Part shown: positions 1-11,672 of the stretch, in pieces
Position numbering within the stretch: the first letter of the stretch is position 1
Layout of the letters: each line of letters begins with the position of its first letter
Assembly: GCA_037893225.1 (NCBI GenBank)
Contig: JAZGUH010000416.1
Coordinates: 744,001 to 808,000, forward strand
From: Hippasteria phrygiana
Lineage: Eukaryota > Echinodermata > Asteroidea > Valvatida > Goniasteridae
Direction: 5' to 3'
DNA length: 64,000 bases
Position numbers and translations under genes: made by a program
Notes under the pieces: generated by a model
Database searches by the model: none
Told to the model about the DNA's origin: nothing
What the model saw: only the letters and a program-made list of their open reading frames with translations

Positions 1-65
1 TATTTATTGCTCCATGCCTGTCAAATTCCCTGGGGTATGGACTTGCTTTACTCATTCATAATTGC
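1..65. repeat. Left-edge partial monomer (last 65 bp)
   Basis: This is the 3' end of a monomer cut by the window border, covering offsets 168-232. It carries the unmodified 'ccctggggtatgg' segment and 185C, so it is not an H, R, S, C or O type. Its class cannot otherwise be set because the diagnostic sites lie upstream of the window. The array therefore continues leftward. Confidence 0.95.
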
Positions 66-1225
66 ATGAAATATCAACCAAATTCAGTAATTGTGACATG
101 TATGGATAGCTTAGATCTGGCGCTACATGTTGCAATCATCGGCGGCTTCTTAGAGTTAAAACTTGTGGAGAAAATGCAAACCTCGCAATGTTTATTTTCT
201 TCCCGGCCACCATCTGTGTGCAGATTACCTTTTATTTATTGCTCCATGCCTGTCAAATTCCCTGGGGTATGGACTTGCTTTACTCATTCATAATTGCATG
301 AAATATCAACCAAATTCAGTAATTTTGACATGTATGGATAGCTTAGATCTGGCGCTACATGTTGCAATTATCGGCGGCTTCTTAGAGTTAACACTTGTGG
401 AGAAAATTCAAACCTCGCAATGTTTATTTTCTTCCCGGCCACCATCTGTGTGCAGATTACCTTTTATTTATTGCTCCATGCCTGTCAAATTCCCTGGGGT
501 ATGGACTTGCTTTAATCATTCATAATTGCATGAAATATCAACCAAATTCAGTAATTTTGACATGTATGGATAGCTTAGATCTGGCGCTACATGTTGCAAT
601 TATCGGCGGCTTCTTAGACTTAACACTTGTGGAGAAAATTCAAACCTCGCAATGTTTATTTTCTTCCCGGCCACCATCTGTGTGCAGATTACCTTTTATT
701 TATTGCTCCATGCATGTCAAATTCCCTGGGGTATGGACTTGCTTTACTCATTCATAATTGCATGAAATATCAACCAAATTCAGTAATTCTGACATGTATG
801 GATAGCTTAGATCTGGCGCTACATGTTGCAATTATCGGCGGCTTCTTAGAGTTAAAACTTGTGGAGAAAATGCAAACCTCGCAATGTTTATTTTCTTTCC
901 GGCCAACATCTGTGTACATGTTACCGTCTATTTATTGCTCCATGCCTGTCAAATTCCCTGGGGTATGGACTTGCTTTACTCATTCATAATTGCATGAAAT
1001 ATCAACCAAATTCAGTAATTTTGACATGTATGGATAGCTTAGATCTGGCGCTACATGTTGCAATTATCGGCGGCTTCTTAGAGTTAAAACTTGTGGAGAA
1101 AATTCAAACCTCGCAATATTTATTTTCTTTCCGGCCACCATCTGTGTGCAGATTACCTTTTATTTATTGCTCCATGCCTGTCAAATTCCCTGGGGTATGG
1201 ACTTGCTTTACTCATTCATAATTGC
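66..1225. repeat. Opening segment, monomers A-B-C-D-E
   Basis: These are five complete 232-bp monomers of classes A, B, C, D and E. The B copy ends with a private T to A change at 514 (tttaatcatt instead of tttactcatt). With the F-A-B-G-B-H that follows, the string C-D-E-F-A-B-G-B-H (530-2618) recurs at 47089-49177 and 51500-53588. The segment is thus one more example of the 19-mer family found at the right side of the window. Confidence 0.9.
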
Positions 1226-1689
1226 ATGAAATATCAACCAAATTCAGTAATTTTGACATGTATGGATAGCTTAGATCTGGCGCTACATGTTGCAATTATC
1301 GGCGGCTTCTTAGAGTTAACACTTGTGGAGAAAATTCAAACCTCGCAATGTTTATTTTCTTCCCAGCCACCATCTGTGTGCAGATTACCTTTTATTTATT
1401 GCTCCATGCCTGTCAAATTCCCTGGGGTATGGACTTGCTTTACTCATTCATAATTGCATGAAATATCAACCAAATTCAGTAATTGTGACATGTATGGATA
1501 GCTTAGATCTGGCGCTACATGTTGCAATCATCGGCGGCTTCTTAGAGTTAAAACTTGTGGAGAAAATGCAAACCTCGCAATGTTTATTTTCTTCCCGGCC
1601 ACCATCTGTGTGCAGATTACCTTTTATTTATTGCTCCATGCCTGTCAAATTCCCTGGGGTATGGACTTGCTTTACTCATTCATAATTGC

Positions 1690-1921
1690 ATGAAATATCA
1701 ACCAAATTCAGTAATTTTGACATGTATGGATAGCTTAGATCTGGCGCTACATGTTGCAATTATCGGCGGCTTCTTAGAGTTAACACTTGTGGAGAAAATT
1801 CAAACCTCGCAATGTTTATTTTCTTCCCGGCCACCATCTGTGTGCAGATTACCTTTTATTTATTGCTCCATGCCTGTCAAATTCCCTGGGGTATGGACTT
1901 GCTTTACTCATTCATAATTGC
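1690..1921. repeat. Representative consensus monomer (class B)
   Basis: This copy carries the majority base at the diagnostic sites and serves as the reference for offsets (offset 1 = 1690). It has 91 G+C of 232 (39%). It contains five CpG dinucleotides, at offsets 56, 75, 78, 119 and 139. An AGATCT (BglII) site at offsets 48-53 recurs in essentially every monomer. Class B also has GTTAAC (HpaI) at offsets 90-95, which is lost in monomers with 95A or 90C. No internal half-repeat is obvious, so 232 bp appears to be the basic period. I see no match to the human CENP-B box consensus. The length is above a typical nucleosome repeat, so phasing cannot be judged from sequence alone. Confidence 0.93.
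1720..1784. other. Cluster of short dyad symmetries in each monomer
   Basis: Offsets 31-95 hold a run of short perfect palindromes: ACATGT (31-36), AGATCT (48-53), GCGC (55-58), ACATGT (60-65), TTGCAA (65-70) and, in class B, GTTAAC (90-95). The two ACATGT motifs extend to a perfect 7-bp inverted repeat, ACATGTA and TACATGT, separated by 21 bp. It could form a small hairpin. This is shown for one copy but recurs through the array. Known literature links short dyads with centromeric satellites that lack CENP-B binding. A role here is only inferred. Confidence 0.5.
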
Positions 1922-2385
1922 ATGAAATATCAACCAAATTCAGTAATTTTGACATGTATGGATAGCTTAGATCTGGCGCTACATGTTGCAATTATCGGCG
2001 GCTTCTTAGAGTTAAAACTTGTGGAGAAAATTCAAACCTCGCAATGTTTATTTTCTTCCCGGCCACCATCTGTGTGCAGATTACCTTTTATTTATTGCTC
2101 CATGCCTGTCAAATTCCCTGGGGTATGGACTTGCTTTACTCATTCATAATTGCATGAAATATCAACCAAATTCAGTAATTTTGACATGTATGGATAGCTT
2201 AGATCTGGCGCTACATGTTGCAATTATCGGCGGCTTCTTAGAGTTAACACTTGTGGAGAAAATTCAAACCTCGCAATGTTTATTTTCTTCCCGGCCACCA
2301 TCTGTGTGCAGATTACCTTTTATTTATTGCTCCATGCCTGTCAAATTCCCTGGGGTATGGACTTGCTTTACTCATTCATAATTGC

Positions 2386-2618
2386 ATGAAATATCAACCA
2401 AATTCAGTAATTTTGACATGTATGGATAGCTTAGATCTGGCGCTACATGTTGCAATTATCGGCGGCTTCTTAGAGTTAAAACTTGTGGAGAAAATTCAAA
2501 CCTCGCAATGTTTATTTTCTTTCCGGCCAACATCTGTGTACATGTTACCGTCTATTTATTGCTCCATGCCTGTCAAATTCCCAGGGGGGAGGGACTTGCT
2601 TTACTCATTCATAATTGC
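2386..2618. repeat. First H-type 233-bp monomer (G-rich insertion variant)
   Basis: The H class replaces 'ccctggggtatgg' by 'cccaggggggaggg': 198T to A, 203T to G, one extra G, and 205T to G. H copies start at 2386, 3083, 4708, 5405, 7030, 7959, 9352, 31394, 31859, 35304, 35769, 37376, 41999, 42696, 46159, 46624, 48945, 50570, 51035, 53356, 54749 and 55446 (22 in total). All also carry the P-type linked substitutions at 137-167. Two copies (37376, 42696) have 145G instead of 145A, and the copy at 55446 has a further C to T before the G run. The shared complex change indicates a single origin followed by spread. Confidence 0.92.
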
Positions 2619-5600
2619 ATGAAATATCAACCAAATTCAGTAATTTTGACATGTATGGATAGCTTAGATCTGGCGCTACATGTTGCAATTATCGGCGGCT
2701 TCTTAGAGTTAACACTTGTGGAGAAAATTCAAACCTCGCAATGTTTATTTTCTTCCCAGCCACCATCTGTGTGCAGATTACCTTTTATTTATTGCTCCAT
2801 GCCTGTCAAATTCCCTGGGGTATGGACTTGCTTTACTCATTCATAATTGCATGAAATATCAACCAAATTCAGTAATTTTGACATGTATGGATAGCTTAGA
2901 TCTGGCGCTACATGTTGCAATTATCGGCGGCTTCTTAGAGTTAAAACTTGTGGAGAAAATTCAAACCTCGCAATGTTTATTTTCTTCCCGGCCACCATCT
3001 GTGTGCAGATTACCTTTTATTTATTGCTCCATGCCTGTCAAATTCCCTGGGGTATGGACTTGCTTTACTCATTCATAATTGCATGAAATATCAACCAAAT
3101 TCAGTAATTTTGACATGTATGGATAGCTTAGATCTGGCGCTACATGTTGCAATTATCGGCGGCTTCTTAGAGTTAAAACTTGTGGAGAAAATTCAAACCT
3201 CGCAATGTTTATTTTCTTTCCGGCCAACATCTGTGTACATGTTACCGTCTATTTATTGCTCCATGCCTGTCAAATTCCCAGGGGGGAGGGACTTGCTTTA
3301 CTCATTCATAATTGCATGAAATATCAACCAAATTCAGTAATTTTGACATGTATGGATAGCTTAGATCTGGCGCTACATGTTGCAATTATCGGCGGCTTCT
3401 TAGAGTTAACACTTGTGGAGAAAATGCAAACCTCGCAATATTTATTTTCTTTCCGGCCACCATCTGTGTGCAGATTACCTTTTATTTATTGCTCCATGCC
3501 TGTCAAATTCCCTGGGGTATGGACTTGCTTTACTCATTCATAATTGCATGAAATATCAACCAAATTCAGTAATTTTGACATGTATGGATAGCTTAGATCT
3601 GGCGCTACATGTTGCAATTATCGGCGGCTTCTTAGAGTTAACACTTGTGGAGAAAATTCAAACCTCGCAATGTTTATTTTCTTCCCAGCCACCATCTGTG
3701 TGCAGATTACCTTTTATTTATTGCTCCATGCCTGTCAAATTCCCTGGGGTATGGACTTGCTTTACTCATTCATAATTGCATGAAATATCAACCAAATTCA
3801 GTAATTGTGACATGTATGGATAGCTTAGATCTGGCGCTACATGTTGCAATCATCGGCGGCTTCTTAGAGTTAAAACTTGTGGAGAAAATGCAAACCTCGC
3901 AATGTTTATTTTCTTCCCGGCCACCATCTGTGTGCAGATTACCTTTTATTTATTGCTCCATGCCTGTCAAATTCCCTGGGGTATGGACTTGCTTTACTCA
4001 TTCATAATTGCATGAAATATCAACCAAATTCAGTAATTTTGACATGTATGGATAGCTTAGATCTGGCGCTACATGTTGCAATTATCGGCGGCTTCTTAGA
4101 GTTAACACTTGTGGAGAAAATTCAAACCTCGCAATGTTTATTTTCTTCCCGGCCACCATCTGTGTGCAGATTACCTTTTATTTATTGCTCCATGCCTGTC
4201 AAATTCCCTGGGGTATGGACTTGCTTTACTCATTCATAATTGCATGAAATATCAACCAAATTCAGTAATTTTGACATGTATGGATAGCTTAGATCTGGCG
4301 CTACATGTTGCAATTATCGGCGGCTTCTTAGAGTTAAAACTTGTGGAGAAAATTCAAACCTCGCAATGTTTATTTTCTTCCCGGCCACCATCTGTGTGCA
4401 GATTACCTTTTATTTATTGCTCCATGCCTGTCAAATTCCCTGGGGTATGGACTTGCTTTACTCATTCATAATTGCATGAAATATCAACCAAATTCAGTAA
4501 TTTTGACATGTATGGATAGCTTAGATCTGGCGCTACATGTTGCAATTATCGGCGGCTTCTTAGAGTTAACACTTGTGGAGAAAATTCAAACCTCGCAATG
4601 TTTATTTTCTTCCCGGCCACCATCTGTGTGCAGATTACCTTTTATTTATTGCTCCATGCCTGTCAAATTCCCTGGGGTATGGACTTGCTTTACTCATTCA
4701 TAATTGCATGAAATATCAACCAAATTCAGTAATTTTGACATGTATGGATAGCTTAGATCTGGCGCTACATGTTGCAATTATCGGCGGCTTCTTAGAGTTA
4801 AAACTTGTGGAGAAAATTCAAACCTCGCAATGTTTATTTTCTTTCCGGCCAACATCTGTGTACATGTTACCGTCTATTTATTGCTCCATGCCTGTCAAAT
4901 TCCCAGGGGGGAGGGACTTGCTTTACTCATTCATAATTGCATGAAATATCAACCAAATTCAGTAATTTTGACATGTATGGATAGCTTAGATCTGGCGCTA
5001 CATGTTGCAATTATCGGCGGCTTCTTAGAGTTAACACTTGTGGAGAAAATTCAAACCTCGCAATGTTTATTTTCTTCCCAGCCACCATCTGTGTGCAGAT
5101 TACCTTTTATTTATTGCTCCATGCCTGTCAAATTCCCTGGGGTATGGACTTGCTTTACTCATTCATAATTGCATGAAATATCAACCAAATTCAGTAATTT
5201 TGACATGTATGGATAGCTTAGATCTGGCGCTACATGTTGCAATTATCGGCGGCTTCTTAGAGTTAAAACTTGTGGAGAAAATTCAAACCTCGCAATGTTT
5301 ATTTTCTTCCCGGCCACCATCTGTGTGCAGATTACCTTTTATTTATTGCTCCATGCCTGTCAAATTCCCTGGGGTATGGACTTGCTTTACTCATTCATAA
5401 TTGCATGAAATATCAACCAAATTCAGTAATTTTGACATGTATGGATAGCTTAGATCTGGCGCTACATGTTGCAATTATCGGCGGCTTCTTAGAGTTAAAA
5501 CTTGTGGAGAAAATTCAAACCTCGCAATGTTTATTTTCTTTCCGGCCAACATCTGTGTACATGTTACCGTCTATTTATTGCTCCATGCCTGTCAAATTCC

Positions 5601-7494
5601 CAGGGGGGAGGGACTTGCTTTACTCATTCATAATTGCATGAAATATCAACCAAATTCAGTAATTTTGACATGTATGGATAGCTTAGATCTGGCGCTACAT
5701 GTTGCAATTATCGGCGGCTTCTTAGAGTTAACACTTGTGGAGAAAATGCAAACCTCGCAATGTTGATTTTCTTCCCGGCCACCATCTGTGTGCAGATTAC
5801 CTTTTATTTATTGCTCCATGCCTGTCAAATTCCCTGGGGTATGGACTTGCTTTACTCATTCATAATTGCATGAAATATCAACCAAATTCAGTAATTTTGA
5901 CATGTATGGATAGCTTAGATCTGGCGCTACATGTTGCAATTATCGGCGGCTTCTTAGAGTTAACACTTGTGGAGAAAATTCAAACCTCGCAATGTTTATT
6001 TTCTTCCCAGCCACCATCTGTGTGCAGATTACCTTTTATTTATTGCTCCATGCCTGTCAAATTCCCTGGGGTATGGACTTGCTTTACTCATTCATAATTG
6101 CATGAAATATCAACCAAATTCAGTAATTGTGACATGTATGGATAGCTTAGATCTGGCGCTACATGTTGCAATCATCGGCGGCTTCTTAGAGTTAAAACTT
6201 GTGGAGAAAATGCAAACCTCGCAATGTTTATTTTCTTCCCGGCCACCATCTGTGTGCAGATTACCTTTTATTTATTGCTCCATGCCTGTCAAATTCCCTG
6301 GGGTATGGACTTGCTTTACTCATTCATAATTGCATGAAATATCAACCAAATTCAGTAATTTTGACATGTATGGATAGCTTAGATCTGGCGCTACATGTTG
6401 CAATTATCGGCGGCTGCTTAGAGTTAACACTTGTGGAGAAAATTCAAACCTCGCAATGTTTATTTTCTTCCCGGCCACCATCTGTGTGCAGATTACCTTT
6501 TATTTATTGCTCCATGCCTGTCAAATTCCCTGGGGTATGGACTTGCTTTACTCATTCATAATTGCATGAAATATCAACCAAATTCAGTAATTTTGACATG
6601 TATGGATAGCTTAGATCTGGCGCTACATGTTGCAATTATCGGCGGCTTCTTAGAGTTAAAACTTGTGGAGAAAATTCAAACCTCGCAATGTTTATTTTCT
6701 TCCCGGCCACCATCTGTGTGCAGATTACCTTTTATTTATTGCTCCATGCCTGTCAAATTCCCTGGGGTATGGACTTGCTTTACTCATTCATAATTGCATG
6801 AAATATCAACCAAATTCAGTAATTTTGACATGTATGGATAGCTTAGATCTGGCGCTACATGTTGCAATTATCGGCGGCTTCTTAGAGTTAACACTTGTGG
6901 AGAAAATTCAAACCTCGCAATGTTTATTTTCTTCCCGGCCACCATCTGTGTGCAGATTACCTTTTATTTATTGCTCCATGCCTGTCAAATTCCCTGGGGT
7001 ATGGACTTGCTTTACTCATTCATAATTGCATGAAATATCAACCAAATTCAGTAATTTTGACATGTATGGATAGCTTAGATCTGGCGCTACATGTTGCAAT
7101 TATCGGCGGCTTCTTAGAGTTAAAACTTGTGGAGAAAATTCAAACCTCGCAATGTTTATTTTCTTTCCGGCCAACATCTGTGTACATGTTACCGTCTATT
7201 TATTGCTCCATGCCTGTCAAATTCCCAGGGGGGAGGGACTTGCTTTACTCATTCATAATTGCATGAAATATCAACCAAATTCAGTAATTTTGACATGTAT
7301 GGATAGCTTAGATCTGGCGCTACATGTTGCAATTATCGGCGGCTTCTTAGAGTTAACACTTGTGGAGAAAATTCAAACCTCGCAATGTTTATTTTCTTCC
7401 CAGCCACCATCTGTGTGCAGATTACCTTTTATTTATTGCTCCATGCCTGTCAAATTCCCTGGGGTATGGACTTGCTTTACTCATTCATAATTGC

Positions 7495-10280
7495 ATGAAA
7501 TATCAACCAAATTCAGTAATTTTGACATGTATGGATAGCTTAGATCTGGCGCTACATGTTGCAATTATCGGCGGCTTCTTAGAGTTAAAACTTGTGGAGA
7601 AAATTCAAACCTCGCAATGTTTATTTTCTTCCCGGCCACCATCTGTGTGCAGATTACCTTTTATTTATTGCTCCATGCCTGTCAAATTCCCTGGGGTATG
7701 GACTTGCTTTACTCATTCATAATTGCATGAAATATCAACCAAATTCAGTAATTTTGACATGTATGGATAGCTTAGATCTGGCGCTACATGTTGCAATTAT
7801 CGGCGACTTCTTAGAGTTAACACTTGTGGAGAAAATTCAAACCTCGCAATGTTGATTTTCTTCCCGGCCACCATCTGTGTGCAGATTACCTTTTATTTAT
7901 TGCTCCATGCCTGTCAAATTCCCTGGGGTATGGACTTGCTTTACTCATTCATAATTGCATGAAATATCAACCAAATTCAGTAATTTTGACATGTATGGAT
8001 AGCTTAGATCTGGCGCTACATGTTGCAATTATCGGCGGCTTCTTAGAGTTAAAACTTGTGGAGAAAATTCAAACCTCGCAATGTTTATTTTCTTTCCGGC
8101 CAACATCTGTGTACATGTTACCGTCTATTTATTGCTCCATGCCTGTCAAATTCCCAGGGGGGAGGGACTTGCTTTACTCATTCATAATTGCATGAAATAT
8201 CAACCAAATTCAGTAATTTTGACATGTATGGATAGCTTAGATCTGGCGCTACATGTTGCAATTATCGGCGGCTTCTTAGAGTTAACACTTGTGGAGAAAA
8301 TGCAAACCTCGCAATGTTGATTTTCTTCCCGGCCACCATCTGTGTGCAGATTACCTTTTATTTATTGCTCCATGCCTGTCAAATTCCCTGGGGTATGGAC
8401 TTGCTTTACTCATTCATAATTGCATGAAATATCAACCAAATTCAGTAATTTTGACATGTATGGATAGCTTAGATCTGGCGCTACATGTTGCAATTATCGG
8501 CGGCTTCTTAGACTTAACACTTGTGGAGAAAATTCAAACCTCGCAATGTTTATTTTCTTCCCGGCCACCATCTGTGTGCAGATTACCTTTTATTTATTGC
8601 TCCATGCATGTCAAATTCCCTGGGGTATGGACTTGCTTTACTCATTCATAATTGCATGAAATATCAACCAAATTCAGTAATTCTGACATGTATGGATAGC
8701 TTAGATCTGGCGCTACATGTTGCAATTATCGGCGGCTTCTTAGAGTTAAAACTTGTGGAGAAAATGCAAACCTCGCAATGTTTATTTTCTTTCCGGCCAA
8801 CATCTGTGTACATGTTACCGTCTATTTATTGCTCCATGCCTGTCAAATTCCCTGGGGTATGGACTTGCTTTACTCATTCATAATTGCATGAAATATCAAC
8901 CAAATTCAGTAATTTTGACATGTATGGATAGCTTAGATCTGGCGCTACATGTTGCAATTATCGGCGGCTTCTTAGAGTTAAAACTTGTGGAGAAAATTCA
9001 AACCTCGCAATGTTTATTTTCTTCCCGGCCACCATCTGTGTGCAGATTACCTTTTATTTATTGCTCCATGCCTGTCAAATTCCCTGGGGTATGGACTTGC
9101 TTTACTCATTCATAATTGCATGAAATATCAACCAAATTCAGTAATTTTGACATGTATGGATAGCTTAGATCTGGCGCTACATGTTGCAATTATCGGCGAC
9201 TTCTTAGAGTTAACACTTGTGGAGAAAATTCAAACCTCGCAATGTTGATTTTCTTCCCGGCCACCATCTGTGTGCAGATTACCTTTTATTTATTGCTCCA
9301 TGCCTGTCAAATTCCCTGGGGTATGGACTTGCTTTACTCATTCATAATTGCATGAAATATCAACCAAATTCAGTAATTTTGACATGTATGGATAGCTTAG
9401 ATCTGGCGCTACATGTTGCAATTATCGGCGGCTTCTTAGAGTTAAAACTTGTGGAGAAAATTCAAACCTCGCAATGTTTATTTTCTTTCCGGCCAACATC
9501 TGTGTACATGTTACCGTCTATTTATTGCTCCATGCCTGTCAAATTCCCAGGGGGGAGGGACTTGCTTTACTCATTCATAATTGCATGAAATATCAACCAA
9601 ATTCAGTAATTTTGACATGTATGGATAGCTTAGATCTGGCGCTACATGTTGCAATTATCGGCGGCTTCTTAGAGTTAACACTTGTGGAGAAAATGCAAAC
9701 CTCGCAATGTTGATTTTCTTCCCGGCCACCATCTGTGTGCAGATTACCTTTTATTTATTGCTCCATGCCTGTCAAATTCCCTGGGGTATGGACTTGCTTT
9801 ACTCATTCATAATTGCATGAAATATCAACCAAATTCAGTAATTTTGACATGTATGGATAGCTTAGATCTGGCGCTACATGTTGCAATTATCGGCGGCTTC
9901 TTAGACTTAACACTTGTGGAGAAAATTCAAACCTCGCAATGTTTATTTTCTTCCCGGCCACCATCTGTGTGCAGATTACCTTTTATTTATTGCTCCATGC
10001 ATGTCAAATTCCCTGGGGTATGGACTTGCTTTACTCATTCATAATTGCATGAAATATCAACCAAATTCAGTAATTCTGACATGTATGGATAGCTTAGATC
10101 TGGCGCTACATGTTGCAATTATCGGCGGCTTCTTAGAGTTAAAACTTGTGGAGAAAATGCAAACCTCGCAATGTTTATTTTCTTTCCGGCCAACATCTGT
10201 GTGCAGATTACCTTTTATTTATTGCTCCATGCCTGTCAAATTCCCTGGGGTATGGACTTGCTTTACTCATTCATAATTGC
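7495..10280. repeat. 6-mer higher-order repeat, 1393 bp, 2 copies
   Basis: The string G-K-H-J-C-D occurs twice in tandem, at 7495-8887 and 8888-10280, each 1393 bp (five 232-bp and one 233-bp monomers). The K monomers here combine 80A (cggcgacttc) with 128G (tgttga). The second copy ends in a D variant that keeps 28C, 137T and 145A but has reverted to the consensus at 155-167. It is a mosaic between D and a consensus-type monomer. Confidence 0.9.
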
Positions 10281-11672
10281 ATGAAATATCAACCAAATTC
10301 AGTAATTTTGACATGTATGGATAGCTTAGATCTGGCGCTACATGTTGCAATTATCGGCGGCTTCTTAGAGTTAACACTTGTGGAGAAAATGCAAACCTCG
10401 CAATGTTTATTTTCTTCCCGGCCACCATCTGTGTGCAGATTACCTTTTATTTATTGCTCCATGCCTGTCAAATTCCCTGGGGTATGGACTTGCTTTACTC
10501 ATTCATAATTGCATGAAATATCAACCAAATTCAGTAATTTTGACATGTATGGATAGCTTAGATCTGGCGCTACATGTTGCAATTATCGGCGGCTTCTTAG
10601 ACTTAACACTTGTGGAGAAAATTCAAACCTCGCAATGTTTATTTTCTTCCCGGCCACCATCTGTGTGCAGATTACCTTTTATTTATTGCTCCATGCATGT
10701 CAAATTCCCTGGGGTATGGACTTGCTTTACTCATTCATAATTGCATGAAATATCAACCAAATTCAGTAATTTTGACATGTATGGATAGCTTAGATCTGGC
10801 GCTACATGTTGCAATTATCGGCGGCTTCTTAGAGTTAAAACTTGTGGAGAAAATTCAAACCTCGCAATATTTATTTTCTTTCCGGCCAACATCTGTGTAC
10901 ATGTTACCGTCTATTTATTGTTCCATGCATGTCAAATTCCCTGGGGTATGGACTTGCTTTACTCATTCATAATTGCATGAAATATCAACCAAATTCAGTA
11001 ATTGTGACATGTATGGATAGCTTAGATCTGGCGCTACATGTTGCAATCATCGGCGGCTTCTTAGAGTTAAAACTTGTGGAGAAAATGCAAACCTCGCAAT
11101 GTTTATTTTCTTCCCGGCCACCATCTGTGTGCAGATTACCTTTTATTTATTGCTCCATGCCTGTCAAATTCCCTGGGGTATGGACTTGCTTTACTCATTC
11201 ATAATTGCATGAAATATCAACCAAATTCAGTAATTTTGACATGTATGGATAGCTTAGATCTGGCGCTACATGTTGCAATTATCGGCGGCTTCTTAGAGTT
11301 AACACTTGTGGAGAAAATTCAAACCTCGCAATGTTTATTTTCTTCCCGGCCACCATCTGTGTGCAGATTACCTTTTATTTATTGCTCCATGCCTGTCAAA
11401 TTCCCTGGGGTATGGACTTGCTTTACTCATTCATAATTGCATGAAATATCAACCAAATTCAGTAATTTTGACATGTATGGATAGCTTAGATCTGGCGCTA
11501 CATGTTGCAATTATCGGCGGCTTCTTAGAGTTAACACTTGTGGAGAAAATGCAAACCTCGCAATGTTTATTTTCTTCCCGGCCACCATCTGTGTGCAGAT
11601 TACCTTTTATTTATTGCTCCATGCCTGTCAAATTCCCTGGGGTATGGACTTGCTTTACTCATTCATAATTGC
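10281..11672. repeat. Transition segment L-C-M-A-B-L
   Basis: Six 232-bp monomers connect the 6-mer and 7-mer blocks. The M monomer has a private C to T change (tattgttcc near 10921). The string M-A-B-L-N-F-A starting here (10745-12368) is found again at 57303-58926. That ties this junction to the right flank of the window. No internal tandem periodicity is seen. Confidence 0.85.

Larger units (their letters stand above)
1226..7726. repeat. 10-mer higher-order repeat, 2322 bp, 2.8 copies
   Basis: The monomer string F-A-B-G-B-H-F-G-H-x repeats at 1226-3547 and 3548-5869, each exactly 2322 bp (eight 232-bp and two 233-bp monomers). A third, partial copy F-A-B-G-B-H-F-G runs 5870-7726. The tenth monomer differs between copies: class I in the first and class J in the second. 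The third copy replaces the terminal H with K-H-J, so it grades into the next block. A private change in the third copy turns 'cggcttctta' into 'cggctgctta' near 6415. The constant length, including both H monomers, supports block duplication. Confidence 0.9.

Noticed and set aside
66..293. 75-codon ATG-initiated frame ending at TAA, repeated in each monomer
   Set aside because: It is a chance frame in a satellite. Most of the common variants alter the residue, no domain or signal is recognisable, no promoter or translation signal is visible, and the frame shifts phase with each 232-bp unit. I do not call it a gene.
163..525. 120-codon frames joining the end of one monomer to the next
   Set aside because: They open only with TTG, overlap each other by more than a third, and are broken or altered in H, J, K and X monomers. 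They follow from the monomer length and are not genes.
1731..1806. Possible RNA polymerase III internal promoter (tRNA- or SINE-derived monomer)
   Set aside because: 'tagcttag' at offsets 42-49 resembles the start of an A box and 'attcaaacc' at 109-117 resembles a B box. The A box match stops after eight bases, the spacing is long, no T-arm pairing is seen, and offset 111 in the B-like motif is freely variable.
1690..1921. CENP-B box
   Set aside because: No segment on either strand approaches the human consensus (TTCG...A..CGGG core). The only similar stretch, 'cttcccggcc', lacks the TTCG element.
1690..1921. Monomer as an old dimer of about 116 bp
   Set aside because: The only similarity between the halves is short ('tatgga..gctt', 'caaattc') and not in a consistent register. 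I treat 232 bp as the basic period.
2386..2618. G-quadruplex in H monomers
   Set aside because: GGGGGGAGGG gives only two separated G runs within a short distance, not the four needed for an intramolecular quadruplex.
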